This document shows, piece after piece, positions 1-8,844 of a stretch of DNA of 64,000 nt; within the stretch, counting starts at the first letter, position 1; each line of letters begins with the position of its first letter. The DNA is from Ornithinimicrobium pratense (lineage in GTDB: Bacteria > Actinomycetota > Actinomycetes > Actinomycetales > Dermatophilaceae): the NCBI RefSeq assembly GCF_008843165.1, contig NZ_CP044427.1, positions 868,001 through 932,000 of the forward strand, given 5' to 3'. The notes beneath the pieces were generated by a model. It was not told where the DNA came from. It searched no databases and saw nothing but the letters and a program-made list of their open reading frames with translations. A program made the translations under genes and the position numbers.

Positions 1-158
1 GGCGTCAGCCACCCGGCGTTGCCCCAGGAGGCTCCGGCGCCGACGCCCGAGCGGTCCAGGACCGTGACCTCCACACCCTGCTCACGCAAGAACCAAGCGG
101 TCGACAGTCCGACCATTCCCGCACCCACCACGGCGACCTTGCGCACGTCTCCAGCCAC
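1..158 (-). CDS. FAD-dependent oxidoreductase, DadA-like (N-terminal part only)
   Basis: Only the first ~52 residues lie in the window; the gene runs off the left edge. The N-terminus holds a dinucleotide-binding fold with VGAGMVGLSTAWFL, followed by VTVLDRSGVGAGASWGNAG, the pattern of D-amino-acid dehydrogenase small subunit (DadA) and related FAD amine oxidases. These enzymes oxidatively deaminate D-amino acids. I chose the GTG at 158 because a perfect AGGAGG (165-170) sits 6 nt upstream; an in-frame ATG at 173 lies 7 nt after TAGGCA and could be a leaderless alternative. Substrate cannot be assigned from this fragment. Confidence 0.75.
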   Translation of the reverse strand, partial: MAGDVRKVAVVGAGMVGLSTAWFLREQGVEVTVLDRSGVGAGASWGNAGWLT

Positions 159-300
159 TGCCGACCTCCTCATCGAGCCTTGCCTAGCCCATGGTCACAC
201 CTCCGCGCGTCCGGCCCGCAACCGGGGTGGGCGTCACGGCGACCGGCCGGGAGGGCCACGTCCGGAGCTCGGGCGCGCCGGCCGTCACCCCGCCCCTCGG

Positions 301-933
301 TCAGTCGCGCAGGTCGTGCCAGTCGATGGCTAACTGCCCAAGCAGCTCGCGCAGCAGGGGCAGGCTCAGCCCGACCACACCGTGGTGGTCGCCCTCGATG
401 CCGGTGACGTAGGGCCCGCCCAGCCCGTCGACGGTGAACGCACCCGCCACCTGCATCGGCTCACCGGTCGCGACATAGGCCGCGATCTCGGCGTCGGAGA
501 GGTCGGCGAAGTGCACCACCGTGCTGGAGCAGGCCCCGAACGTCGCGCTGCTGCCCCCGTCCTCCTCGTCGCGGTTGTCGACCAGCCAGTGCCCGGTGTG
601 CAGTATCCCCGAGCGGCCACGCATCACCTGCCACCGCTCGATCGCCACCTGCGAGGTCCCGGGTTTGCCGTACACCTGCCCGTCCAGCTCCAGCACGGAG
701 TCGCAGCCCAGGACCAACGCCGCGGGGTCGTGCCGCGTGACCACGTCCTCGCACTTGGCCCGGGCCAGGGTGAGGGCCACGTCGGTCGGGTCCAGCGGGC
801 CGTACCGCTGCTGGTGGAAGGCGAGGACGGCGTCTTCGTCCACGCCTGAGACCAGCACCTCCGGCTCGACACCGGCGCTGCGCAGGGTGGTCAGGCGGGC
901 AGGGGAGGCGGAGGCGAGAACCAGAGGGAGCAT
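301..933 (-). CDS. maf: Maf-family nucleoside triphosphate pyrophosphatase
   Basis: Maf proteins hydrolyse non-canonical or canonical NTPs to NMP and PPi, as house-cleaning enzymes in the cytoplasm. The 210-residue product has the family hallmarks: LASASPARLTTLRSAG at the N-terminus, SGVDED, GCDSVLELDGQVYGKP with the catalytic acidic residue in the middle, and GLGGPYVTGIEGDHHGVVGL near the C-terminus. Length is normal. Start ATG is supported by AGGAG 6 nt upstream. It lies just downstream of the DUF885 gene on the same strand. In the mycobacterial order this gene (Rv3282) follows the accD5/accE5 genes, as it does here apart from the DUF885 and MOSC genes between. Confidence 0.93.
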   Translation of the reverse strand: MLPLVLASASPARLTTLRSAGVEPEVLVSGVDEDAVLAFHQQRYGPLDPTDVALTLARAKCEDVVTRHDPAALVLGCDSVLELDGQVYGKPGTSQVAIERWQVMRGRSGILHTGHWLVDNRDEEDGGSSATFGACSSTVVHFADLSDAEIAAYVATGEPMQVAGAFTVDGLGGPYVTGIEGDHHGVVGLSLPLLRELLGQLAIDWHDLRD

Positions 934-962
934 GGGTTTCTCCTGATGTCAGGGTAGGGGCT

Positions 963-2647
963 TCAGAGCTCGCCGAGCACCGCGGCCCGCAGCGTGTCGA
1001 GCCCGACCCCGCCGATGTCCAGCGCCCGGCGGTGGAAGGCTCTCAGGTCGAAGTCGTCCCCCTCCCGTTCGCGCACCTGGTCGCGCAGTTGCAACCACAG
1101 CCGCTCGCCGATCTTGTAGCTGGGGGCCTGCCCGGGCCAGCCCAGGTAGCGGTCCAGCTCGAAGCGGACGAATCCTTCGTCCATGTTCACGTGGTTCTGC
1201 AGGAACAGCCAGGCCTTGTCGTAGGTCCACTCGCCACCGCCGACCTCCGCGGGGGCCTCGAAGCCGCAGTGCACGCCGATGTCGAGCACCACCCGCGCGG
1301 CCCGCAGTGACTGCCCGTCGAGCAGCCCCATCCGGTCACCAGGGTCGTCCATGTAACCCAGGTCGGCCATCAGCCACTCGCTGTACAGCGCCCAGCCCTC
1401 GCCGTGCCCGGAGGTCCACGACGCCAGCCGACGCCAGCGGTTGAGCAGTTCGGAGCGGTAGACGGTCTGCCCGATCTGCAGGTGGTGGCCGGGCACGCCC
1501 TCGTGGTAGACGGTGGTCAGCTCGCGCCAGGTGGAGAACCGGGTAACCCCCTTGGGCACCGACCACCACATCCGCCCGGGCCGCGAGAAGTCCTCCGACG
1601 GGCCGGTGTAGTAGATGCCGCCGGTCTGGCTTGGCGCGATCATGCACTCGATCGTGCGCACCGGCTCGGGCACGTCGAAGTGGGTCCCGGCCAGGCTGGC
1701 CACGGCCTCGTCCGCCTTGACCTGCATCCATTCGCGCAGCGCCTCGGTCCCCTCGAGTTGGTATCGGGGGTCCTCGTCCAGGATCGTCACCGCCTCCTTG
1801 ACGGTGGCGCCGGGGCGGACCTGCTGGGCGGTCTGCTCCATCATCGCGGTGATCCGGGCCAGCTCTTCCTGGCCCCACGCGTAGGTCTCCTCCAGGTCGA
1901 TCTCGGCCCCGAGGAAGCCCCGCGAGCGCAGGGCGTAGATCTCCCGGCCGCACGCGTCGGACTCCGGGGCCCGGGCGGCCAGCTCGGTCTCGAGATAGGC
2001 CGCCAGTGTGCCGAAGGCGGCCTTGGCGCCTCGGACCGCGGTGGTCAGGTGGGTGCGCAGCTGCTCGGACTGGCCTTCGGCCTCGGCCAGCAGGGCGTCG
2101 AAGGTGCTCGCCTCGTCCCCGGCCTGGTCGCGGCACTGCTCGGCGACGCGGTCGACCTGGCGGCGGGGGGCCACCTGCCCGTGCCCAGCGGAGTAGCGCA
2201 GCGCGGAGACGTACTGCTCCACCGCGACCGGCATCGCCTCGAGCCGGGCGACGATGTTCGCCCACTGCTCGGGGTGTCCTTACCCATGAGGTCGAAGACG
2301 TCGCGCAGCTCTTGGGGGGCCGAGGCGATGACGTTGAGCTCGACCGGGGCCCGGCCGGCCAGGACCAGATCCAGCTCTTGCACCCCCAGGCCCAGGCGCT
2401 CGCGCAGGGCGGCGACCGTCACCCGGTCCACGTCGTCCTCGGGCAGCAGGCCGCCGAGCTGCTCCAGTGTCCGCGCGGCCAGGTCGCGCCGAGCCTGCAG
2501 GCCCTCGATCGACAGGTCGTCGATGGCGTGGTCCTGCCCGGGCACCCCCAGGTAGGTCGCCTCCAGGGGGCTCAGCGCCACGGCGGCGTCCAGGGCAGCC
2601 TCGGCGAGGCGGTCGATCTCGGTCTGCGGGCGGCTCTGCGTGGTCAC
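963..2647 (-). pseudogene. DUF885 family metallohydrolase, interrupted by a single-base frameshift
   Basis: The protein is split over two frames. The N-terminal ~125 residues (from GTG 2647, VTTQSRPQTEIDRLAE) and the remaining ~435 residues are joined at a G4 run, 2271-2274 (CCCC on the coding strand). One extra base there would give ...DTPEQWANIVARLEAM and one continuous reading frame of about 560 residues, the usual DUF885 length. The large part carries the family motif TVYHEGVPGHHLQIG (HExxxH-type metal site). DUF885 proteins are metallopeptidase-like hydrolases of mostly unknown substrate. Either a sequencing error in a homopolymer or a real inactivating or switchable mutation; the sequence alone cannot decide. 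The gene is divergent from the MOSC gene and followed by maf. Confidence 0.8.
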
Positions 2648-2737
2648 GAAAAGCAACCTACCGCTATGACCCAGCACGCGCCCCGGCCGCCTCGCGGGAC
2701 CGGTGGCCGTCCCCTGCCCTCGGCGCGGCCGGGATGC

Positions 2738-2753
2738 GGCATACCCTCTGGTC
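2738..2753 (+). promoter_or_regulatory. Leaderless-type -10 box of the MOSC gene
   Basis: TACCCT at 2742-2747 ends 6 nt before ATG 2754, with no Shine-Dalgarno between. The box overlaps a GGCATACC octamer (2738-2745), one of the window-wide repeats of this word. Confidence 0.5.
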
Positions 2754-3410
2754 ATGACCGGACGGATCCGCTCGACGAACCTGGCCCACCCCAAGCCCGA
2801 CCCCGGCACGCCGCGCACGACCGGCATCGACAAGCGCCCCGTGCCGGCGGTCGAGCTGTTCACCCCCGGCCCGAGGTATGGCGACGGGCCGGGCGTCGCG
2901 GGTGACCTCATCGGCGACGCCCAGCACCACGGCGGCGCGCAGAAGGCGGTCTACGCCTTCAGCCGGGAGGAGCTGGACTGGTGGGAGGCTGAGCTCGGGC
3001 GTGGGCTCTCGGACGGCATGTTCGGGGAGAACCTCACCACGGAAGGGCTGGACCTGGAGGCGCTGCTCGTCAACCAGCGACTGCGGGTGGGCGAGGAGGT
3101 CATGCTGGAGGTGTCGATCCCGCGCACCCCCTGTGCCACCTTCCAGCGGCACCTGGGGGAGCGGGCGTGGGTGCGCCGCTTCACCGAGCGCGGCCGGTGC
3201 GGCGCCTACCTGCGCGTGGTGGTGCCGGGGCAGGTCCGGCCCGGCGACCCGATCGAGGTGCTGGAGCCGCCGCAGCACGACATCGACATGAGCACGGCCT
3301 TCGCCTCGGCGATGGGGGACGACGAGGCCGGGCGCAGGGTCCTGGCGGCGCAGTGCCTGCCCCCGATGTACCACGAGCGGCTGGTGCATCGGTTCGCCCC
3401 CGCCCGCTGA
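2754..3410 (+). CDS. MOSC domain-containing protein (YiiM-like)
   Basis: MOSC proteins bind sulfur or molybdenum-cofactor ligands; the YiiM subgroup takes part in reduction of N-hydroxylated bases or molybdenum delivery. This 218-residue protein shows the YiiM layout: TPRTTGIDKRPV near the start, GDLIGDAQHHGGAQKAVYAF, then FGENLTTEGLDL and the MOSC cysteine in VSIPRTPCATFQRHLG (about residue 126). The C-terminal tail after ~residue 170 is a short helical part. I start at ATG 2754 rather than an in-frame ATG at 2703 because the -10 box at 2742-2747 directly precedes it. The stop codon lies inside a 29-bp tandem duplication. Function beyond the domain is not predictable. Confidence 0.85.
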   Translation: MTGRIRSTNLAHPKPDPGTPRTTGIDKRPVPAVELFTPGPRYGDGPGVAGDLIGDAQHHGGAQKAVYAFSREELDWWEAELGRGLSDGMFGENLTTEGLDLEALLVNQRLRVGEEVMLEVSIPRTPCATFQRHLGERAWVRRFTERGRCGAYLRVVVPGQVRPGDPIEVLEPPQHDIDMSTAFASAMGDDEAGRRVLAAQCLPPMYHERLVHRFAPAR

Positions 3411-3464
3411 GGGACCGCGCCGACCTCCCGGCCGACTGAGGGACCGCGCCGACCTCCCGGCCGG
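3407..3464. repeat. 29-bp tandem duplication across the MOSC stop codon
   Basis: Two copies, 3407-3435 and 3436-3464, match at 28 of 29 positions (they differ only at the last base). The first begins inside the last codons of the MOSC gene and includes its TGA. Confidence 0.9.
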
Positions 3465-3485
3465 CCTGGGGCACCGGGGCCGGCC
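3459..3485. terminator. Hairpin between convergent MOSC and accE genes
   Basis: GGCCGGCC at 3459-3466 pairs with GGCCGGCC at 3478-3485 (8-bp stem, 11-nt loop). No T tract on either strand. It sits exactly between the two convergent stops, so a bidirectional terminator is likely. Confidence 0.5.
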
Positions 3486-3487
3486 CG

Positions 3488-3727
3488 TCAGCGGGGCAGC
3501 GCCGAGGCGCGCCACCCGCCGGGGCCGACCGCGGGCCGCGGCCGGGCGTAGCGGGCGCGGTTGGTCCACAGCGTCCGCCGGGGCGGCGCGGGCTCGGGGG
3601 CCTCGCCGGCGGCCAAGAGCGCCACCGTGATGGCGGCGAGCTGGGCGGGGGTGGGGTTGCCACGCACGACGCGGATCACCGGGGTGTGAACTGTGTCCGG
3701 CTCCTGGGGCAGGGACGTGTCGTTCAC
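3488..3727 (-). CDS. accE: Acyl-CoA carboxylase epsilon subunit
   Basis: Small (79 aa) subunit found only with actinobacterial acyl-CoA carboxylases, where it helps bridge the biotin-carrying alpha subunit and the beta subunit. The family signature is [20 protein letters not shown] (residues 18-37), followed by a basic, proline-rich tail ([12 protein letters not shown]). Start is GTG 3727, which overlaps the stop of the carboxylase beta gene by 4 nt (GTGA), so the two are translationally coupled. The same pair is accD5-accE5 (Rv3280-Rv3281) in M. tuberculosis. Confidence 0.9.
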   Translation of the reverse strand: MNDTSLPQEPDTVHTPVIRVVRGNPTPAQLAAITVALLAAGEAPEPAPPRRTLWTNRARYARPRPAVGPGGWRASALPR

Positions 3728-5361
3728 AGGGGGATGTTTCCGTGCTTGCGGGGGGCGCGGGTGGTGCGCTTGGAGCGAAGGTGGCGCAGGGCGCGGGCGA
3801 CCTCGACGCGGGTGGCGCAGGGCTCGATGACGGCGTCGATGTAACCGCGCTCGGCGGCGACGTAGGGGTTGGCCAGGGTGTCCTCGTACTCGCGGATGCG
3901 ACGGGCGCGTTCGGCTTCCAGGGCCTCGGAGCCACCGTCCTGGGCGGCGGCCTGCAGCTGCTTGCGGTAGAGGATGTTGACCGCGCCCTGGGCGCCCATG
4001 ACCGCGATCTGGGCGGTGGGCCAGGCAAGGTTGATGTCGGCGCCCAGGTGCTTGGAGCCCATGACGTCGTAGGCGCCGCCGTAGGCCTTGCGGGTGATGA
4101 CGGTGATCAGGGGCACGGTGGCTTCGGCGTAGGCGTAGAGCAGCTTGGCGCCGCGGCGGATGATGCCGCCGAACTCCTGGTCGGTGCCGGGCAGGAAGCC
4201 TGGGACGTCGACGAAGGTCAGGATGGGGATGTTGAAGGCGTCGCAGGTGCGCACGAAGCGGGCGGCCTTCTCCGAGGCGTCGATGTCCAGGGTGCCGGCC
4301 AGCTGCAGCGGTTGGTTGGCCACGACCCCGACCGAGCGGCCCTCGACGCGGCCGAAACCGATGGCGATGTTGGGCGCGAACAGGGGCTGGACCTCCAGGA
4401 ACTCCCCGTCATCGAGCACGGCCTCGATGGCGGTGCGGATGTCATAGGGGACGTTGGGGGAGTCGGGGATAAGGGTGTTCAGCGCCTCGTCCTGGGGCCC
4501 GACCTCCTCGTCGATGTCGGTGTCGTAGGCCGGGGGGTCCTCCAGGTTGTTCTGCGGCAGGTAGCTCAGCAGCTCCTTGACGTAGTCGATCGCGTCGTCC
4601 TCGTCGGCGCCCATGTAGTGCGCCACACCGCTGACGGTGTTGTGGGTGCGGGCCCCGCCCAGGTCCTCGAAGGTGACGTCCTCGCCGGTGACGGTCTTGA
4701 TCACGTCGGGGCCGGTGATGAACATGTGGGAGGTCTGGTCGACCATGACGACGAAGTCGGTGATCGCCGGGGAGTAGACCGCGCCGCCGGCGGCCGGGCC
4801 CATGACCAGGGAGATCTGGGGGATGACGCCGGAGGCGTGGACGTTGCGCTTGAAGATCTCGGCGTACAGACCCAGAGCGACCACGCCCTCCTGGATCCGG
4901 GCGCCGCCGGAGTCGTTGATGCCCACAACCGGGCAGCCGATCTTCATCGCCAGGTCCATGACCTTGACGATCTTCTCCCCGAAGACCTCGCCCAGGGAGC
5001 CGCCGAAGACGGTGAAGTCCTGGGCGAAGACGCAGACCGGGCGCCCGTCCACGGTGCCGTAGCCGGTGATGACCCCGTCGCCGTAGGGCCGCTTCTGCTC
5101 CTGCCCAAAAGCGGTGGAGCGGTGCCGCGCCAGGGCGTCCAGCTCGGTGAAGCTGCCCTCGTCGAGCAGGTCCTCGATCCGTTCCCGGGCCGTCTTCTTG
5201 CCCTTGGCGTGCTGCTTCTCCACCGCACTGGCCGAGCCGGCGTGCACGGCCGCCTCCACCCGAGCGCGATAGTCCTGCAGACGCCCTGCCGTGGTGCGCA
5301 GGTCGGGGCCCTCCCCAGAGCTCTGCTCGCCCTGCGAGTCCGCGTTGACGGTGTCGGTCAT
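3724..5361 (-). CDS. accD: Acyl-CoA (propionyl-CoA) carboxylase beta subunit
   Basis: Carboxyltransferase subunit moving CO2 from carboxybiotin onto propionyl- or acetyl-CoA, giving methylmalonyl- or malonyl-CoA for lipid synthesis. The 545-residue product has the typical two crotonase-like halves: [20 protein letters not shown] and [17 protein letters not shown] in the N-half, [18 protein letters not shown] and [19 protein letters not shown] in the C-half. The biotin-bearing alpha subunit is not in this window. I start at ATG 5361 because TAAGTT (5369-5374) lies 7 nt upstream; ATG 5367 is a possible alternative. The gene is back to back with birA, whose product biotinylates the partner subunit; their start codons are only 24 bp apart. 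Confidence 0.93.
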   Translation of the reverse strand: MTDTVNADSQGEQSSGEGPDLRTTAGRLQDYRARVEAAVHAGSASAVEKQHAKGKKTARERIEDLLDEGSFTELDALARHRSTAFGQEQKRPYGDGVITGYGTVDGRPVCVFAQDFTVFGGSLGEVFGEKIVKVMDLAMKIGCPVVGINDSGGARIQEGVVALGLYAEIFKRNVHASGVIPQISLVMGPAAGGAVYSPAITDFVVMVDQTSHMFITGPDVIKTVTGEDVTFEDLGGARTHNTVSGVAHYMGADEDDAIDYVKELLSYLPQNNLEDPPAYDTDIDEEVGPQDEALNTLIPDSPNVPYDIRTAIEAVLDDGEFLEVQPLFAPNIAIGFGRVEGRSVGVVANQPLQLAGTLDIDASEKAARFVRTCDAFNIPILTFVDVPGFLPGTDQEFGGIIRRGAKLLYAYAEATVPLITVITRKAYGGAYDVMGSKHLGADINLAWPTAQIAVMGAQGAVNILYRKQLQAAAQDGGSEALEAERARRIREYEDTLANPYVAAERGYIDAVIEPCATRVEVARALRHLRSKRTTRAPRKHGNIPL

Positions 5362-5385
5362 GGGCATCAACTTAGCCTTGAGCCC
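5362..5385. promoter_or_regulatory. Overlapping divergent -10 boxes of accD and birA
   Basis: Minus-strand TAAGTT (5374 to 5369, 7 nt before the accD ATG) and plus-strand TAGCCT (5373-5378, 7 nt before the birA ATG) share two base pairs. No Shine-Dalgarno fits in the 24-bp gap, so both transcripts would be leaderless and the two promoters should exclude each other. Confidence 0.6.
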
Positions 5386-6171
5386 ATGAGCACGTCGAAG
5401 CGGGCGCCCGCGCCCTCGTGGGCCTGGGAGCCGCCCGAGACCCACCCGACGATCGGGTCGACCAACATCGAGGCGCTGCGGGACCCCCGCCCCGGCCGCG
5501 TGGTGGTGGCCGACCACCAGTCGGCGGGCCAGGGACGCCGTGGGCGCAGCTGGTCCTCGCCCCCTGGGACGGGTATGGCGATCTCTGCCGTCGTCCCCCC
5601 GCTGCCCGCCGCGGTGATGGGCTGGGTGCCCCTGGTCGCGGGCCTGGCAGTCCGATCCGCACTGCGCGCCAGTCGCTGGCGCGTGGACGCGACGCTGAAG
5701 TGGCCCAACGACGTGCTCGTCCAGGACGGCACCCGGCCCGGGAAGCTCGCCGGGATCCTGGCCCAGGTCGCCGACGGAGGGGCCGTCGTGGTCGGCACTG
5801 GGCTCAACGTCGACCACGACGCCGACCAGCTACCCGTCCCGGGGGCCACCTCCTGGCGCCTGTGCCGGGGCGGCGCCCCGCTGCCGGACGGCGCGCGTGA
5901 GGCTTTCCTGCAGGACTACCTGCGCCACCTCGCCGAGCTGCACGACGAGCTCGCGGCGGGCCGACCCGAGGGCGTGCGCGAGGCCTACCGGCAGGCGTGC
6001 GGCACGCTGCGCCGGCCCGTGGTGGTGCACGGCGCCAAGGGCGTGGCGACGACGGGCACGGCGCTCGACGTGGCCGCCGACGGAGCCCTGGTGCTGCAGG
6101 GCCCGGGCGGGCGGTCCGAGCACCACGCGGGGGACGTGGAGCACCTGCGCCCGGGGCCGCACCCCGGCTGA
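5386..6171 (+). CDS. birA: Biotin--[acetyl-CoA-carboxylase] ligase, class I
   Basis: Activates biotin as biotinyl-AMP and attaches it to the biotin carrier domain of acyl-CoA carboxylase. The 261-residue protein has the catalytic domain signatures [27 protein letters not shown] (the adenylate-binding loop), LKWPNDVLV and VGTGLNVD, then the small C-terminal SH3-like domain (residues ~205-261). No N-terminal helix-turn-helix is present, so it is a monofunctional ligase and not a repressor; control of biotin genes must come from elsewhere. It lies divergent from the carboxylase beta gene it serves indirectly, with overlapping promoters. Confidence 0.93.
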   Translation: MSTSKRAPAPSWAWEPPETHPTIGSTNIEALRDPRPGRVVVADHQSAGQGRRGRSWSSPPGTGMAISAVVPPLPAAVMGWVPLVAGLAVRSALRASRWRVDATLKWPNDVLVQDGTRPGKLAGILAQVADGGAVVVGTGLNVDHDADQLPVPGATSWRLCRGGAPLPDGAREAFLQDYLRHLAELHDELAAGRPEGVREAYRQACGTLRRPVVVHGAKGVATTGTALDVAADGALVLQGPGGRSEHHAGDVEHLRPGPHPG

Positions 6172-6179
6172 CCTGCGAG

Positions 6180-6193
6180 TAGCCTTGCCAGCC
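6180..6193 (+). promoter_or_regulatory. Leaderless-type -10 box of the enoyl-CoA hydratase gene
   Basis: TAGCCT at 6180-6185, 8 nt before ATG 6194, starting just after the birA stop (6169-6171). Confidence 0.5.
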
Positions 6194-6988
6194 ATGGACG
6201 CACCGAGCATGCTGCACCTGACCCGACACGGTGAGGGTGGCCATGTGGTCGAGCTGACCCTGGACCGCCCCGAGGCGATGAACGCCATCTCCACGGCCTT
6301 CGCCGAGGAGATCACCGCCGCCACGGCCCGGCTGGCCGCGGACGACGTCGTGCGGGCGGTGGTGGTGACCAGCGCGCACGAGCGGGCCTTCTGCGTCGGT
6401 GCCGACCTCAAAGAGCGCAACGGCTTCACCGACGCCCAGATGATGGAGCACCGGCTCATCACCCGGCGGGCCTACCGCGGGGTGCTCGACCTTCCGGTGC
6501 CGGCGCTGTCGGCGGTGGAGGGTTACGCCCTCGGTGGCGGCATGGAGATCGCGCTGTCCTGCGACCTGATCGTGGCGGGGGAGGGGGCGACGCTCGCGCT
6601 CCCCGAGGTCGGCGTGGGGGTCGTCCCCGGCGGGGGTGGCACCCAGTTGCTGACCCGCCGGGTCGGCTGGTCCCGGACCGCCTCGGTGATCTTTACCGCC
6701 CGCCGGATGACCGCGGCGCAGGCACATGAGCTGGGGGCCGTCGACGAGCTGGTGGCCCCGGGGACGGCGCGTCAGCGGGCCCTGGAGGTCGCCGCCCAGA
6801 TCGCGGCCAACAGCCCGGTCGCCGTCCGCAACGCCAAGCAGGCGATGCGCCTGGGCATGGGCACCGACCTGGCCGCGGGCTTGGAGATCGAGGACGGGGC
6901 CTGGCGGGCCACGGCCTTCAGCGGCGACCGGCGCGAGGGCGTGGCCGCCTTCGCCGAGAAGCGGACTCCGAAGTGGCCGGGCCGATGA
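6194..6988 (+). CDS. Enoyl-CoA hydratase/isomerase family protein
   Basis: Crotonase-fold enzyme of 264 residues that most likely hydrates trans-2-enoyl-CoA in fatty or organic acid breakdown. The oxyanion-hole segments are AFCVGADLKERN and GYALGGGMEIALSCDL; both catalytic glutamates of true hydratases are present, in GGGMEIAL and in LALPEVGVGVVPGGGGT. The C-terminus GVAAFAEKRTPKWPGR is the usual acyl-CoA-binding lid (FxEKRxPxWxG). Exact chain-length preference is not visible. It stands between birA and a two-component pair and has its own promoter, so functional linkage with the carboxylase is only suggestive. Confidence 0.9.
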   Translation: MDAPSMLHLTRHGEGGHVVELTLDRPEAMNAISTAFAEEITAATARLAADDVVRAVVVTSAHERAFCVGADLKERNGFTDAQMMEHRLITRRAYRGVLDLPVPALSAVEGYALGGGMEIALSCDLIVAGEGATLALPEVGVGVVPGGGGTQLLTRRVGWSRTASVIFTARRMTAAQAHELGAVDELVAPGTARQRALEVAAQIAANSPVAVRNAKQAMRLGMGTDLAAGLEIEDGAWRATAFSGDRREGVAAFAEKRTPKWPGR

Positions 6989-7034
6989 GCACCACCACAT
7001 ACTGGCCCGTGACGGCGACGAGAGGCAGGGTGCG

Positions 7035-7739
7035 ATGAAAGCGGATCAGGTGACCAAGGTCCTGCTGGCCGAGGACGACCCCACGATCTCGGAGCCGCTG
7101 GAGCGCGCCCTGCGCCGCGAGGGGTATGAGGTGACCGTCGCCGCCGACGGACGCGCCGCGCTGAGCGAGGCCTCCGGGGAGGGTGCCTACGACCTGCTCG
7201 TGCTCGACCTGGGGCTGCCCCTGCTCGACGGTGTCGAGGTGTGCCGGACCCTGCGCGAGCGGGGCAGCACGCTGCCGGTCCTCATGCTCACCGCGCGCAC
7301 CGAGGAGGTGGACACGGTCGTCGGCCTGGACGCCGGCGCCGACGACTACGTCACCAAGCCGTTCCGCCTGGGCGAGCTGCTGGCCCGCGTGCGGGCCCTG
7401 CTGCGGCGGGGCCCGGGGGCGCCGCCGGAGCACATCGGGGCCGCGCTGCGGATGGACATCGGTGCCCGTCGGGTCTTCCTGCACGACCGCGAGGTGCGGT
7501 TGACGACCAAGGAGTTCGAGCTGCTCCGCGTGCTGATGCGCGAGGAGGGGCGGGTGGTCTCCCGCGAGGTGCTGATGCGCGAGGTGTGGGACACCTGGTT
7601 CGGCTCGACCAAGACGCTCGACATGCACGTCTCGGTGCTGCGCCGCAAGATCGGCGACCACGCCCAGCACCCGCGCCACATCGTCACCGTGCGCGGGGTG
7701 GGTTTCCGCTTCCAGAACGACCCCGACGAGCCGGCCTGA
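7035..7739 (+). CDS. OmpR-family response regulator
   Basis: DNA-binding response regulator of 234 residues. Receiver domain (~residues 8-120): acidic pair EDD at 14-16, phospho-acceptor Asp in LLVLDLGLPLLDG, Thr in MLTAR, Lys in YVTKPF. The winged-helix domain (~135-230) ends in the typical KTLDMHVSVLRRKIGD and TVRGVGFRF. Start ATG 7035 follows a purine-rich AGGCAGGG. The partner kinase gene starts 4 nt after its stop, so the two form one operon. The stimulus and targets are unknown; the system differs from MtrAB later in the window. Confidence 0.92.
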   Translation: MKADQVTKVLLAEDDPTISEPLERALRREGYEVTVAADGRAALSEASGEGAYDLLVLDLGLPLLDGVEVCRTLRERGSTLPVLMLTARTEEVDTVVGLDAGADDYVTKPFRLGELLARVRALLRRGPGAPPEHIGAALRMDIGARRVFLHDREVRLTTKEFELLRVLMREEGRVVSREVLMREVWDTWFGSTKTLDMHVSVLRRKIGDHAQHPRHIVTVRGVGFRFQNDPDEPA

Positions 7740-7743
7740 GCTC

Positions 7744-8808
7744 GTGCGCACGATCCTGCGCGAACACACGGTGCGGGTGACCCTGACGGTCGGCGGGGTC
7801 GTCGCGGGGGCAGGCACGGTCGTGGTGTGGGCGCTGCGCGAGGTGCAGGTCGCCCGGATGGAGGCCGGAGCGACCGAGGCGATGCCGTTGTGGGTGGCGC
7901 TGCCGATCTTCCTGCTGGTCTGCGGCGGCGCGCTCGCGGTGGCCACCTCGATGGTCCGTCCGATCGCCGACCGCACCTCGGAGCGGATCGCGGCGCCGCT
8001 GCGGCTGCTCGCACACCGCACCGACGAGATGGCCTCCGGCGGCTTTGCCCTGGACCCCAAGGCCCGTCCGGGGCGGTTCGTGGAGCCCGAGCCGTTGAAG
8101 TCCGGCATCCCCGAGGTGGACGCGGTCGCCCGGGAGATCGACCGGCACCACTCGATCTTCGCCAAGGCCCTCGTTTTCGAGCGGTCCTTCGCCGCCGACG
8201 CCTCCCACCAGCTGCGCACACCGCTGGCCGCGCTCCTGCTGCGGCTGGAGGAGATTGCCCAGTGCGACGACCCGGCCGCCCGGGAGGAGGCCGAGATCGC
8301 CATCCGGCAGGTGGAGCGGCTGACGGGGGTGGTCGACGAGCTGCTGCGCCGCACCCGTCCGGGGCACGCCAGCGGGGGGGCGCTGAGCGCGGTCGACATG
8401 GTCCTGTCCAGCCTGACCCAGGAGTGGACGCCCGCCTTCGAGGAGGTCCGACGAGAGATCTCGCTGACCTGCGAGCGGGGGATCATCGTTGAGGCCAGCT
8501 CCTCGGCGATCAGCCAGATCCTTAACACCCTGGTGGAGAACGCCCTGATTCACGGCGCCGGCCGGGTGCGCGTCCACGTGGGCCGGTCAGGGCCGTCTGC
8601 GGTGTTCACCGTGGCCGACCAGGGCCCGGGGGTGCCGCGGGAGCTGGCCCGGGTGATCTTCGACCGGGGTCTCACCTCGGGCGAGGGGACCGGCCTGGGC
8701 CTGTCGGTCGCGCGCGCCACCGCGGAGGCTGTCGGCGGTCGGCTGGAGCTGACCACGGTCCGCCCGCCGGTCTTCACCTGCTACCTGCCGCTGGCGATGA
8801 CTCGCTGA
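7744..8808 (+). CDS. Sensor histidine kinase (partner of the preceding regulator)
   Basis: Membrane kinase of 354 residues starting at GTG 7744. Two membrane segments flank a very short external loop: ~residues 13-30 (VTLTVGGVVAGAGTVVVWAL) and ~44-62 (MPLWVALPIFLLVCGGALAVA). Then comes a HAMP-like linker, the phospho-acceptor box FAADASHQLRTPLAALLLRL (His at about 156), and a HATPase domain with N box NTLVENALIHG, G1 DQGPGVP and G2 GTGLGLSV. The near absence of an extracellular domain suggests sensing within the membrane or through another protein. The 3' end converges on gtrA. Confidence 0.92.
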   Translation: MRTILREHTVRVTLTVGGVVAGAGTVVVWALREVQVARMEAGATEAMPLWVALPIFLLVCGGALAVATSMVRPIADRTSERIAAPLRLLAHRTDEMASGGFALDPKARPGRFVEPEPLKSGIPEVDAVAREIDRHHSIFAKALVFERSFAADASHQLRTPLAALLLRLEEIAQCDDPAAREEAEIAIRQVERLTGVVDELLRRTRPGHASGGALSAVDMVLSSLTQEWTPAFEEVRREISLTCERGIIVEASSSAISQILNTLVENALIHGAGRVRVHVGRSGPSAVFTVADQGPGVPRELARVIFDRGLTSGEGTGLGLSVARATAEAVGGRLELTTVRPPVFTCYLPLAMTR

Positions 8809-8844
8809 GCCTGCACCCGCCCGTTGGCGATGACCGGGGGGCAC

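Noticed and set aside
2271..2274. Programmed frameshift in the DUF885 gene
   Set aside because: Apart from the short C run there is no slippery heptamer, no internal Shine-Dalgarno at the right distance and no downstream structure that I can see; a plain deletion is simpler.
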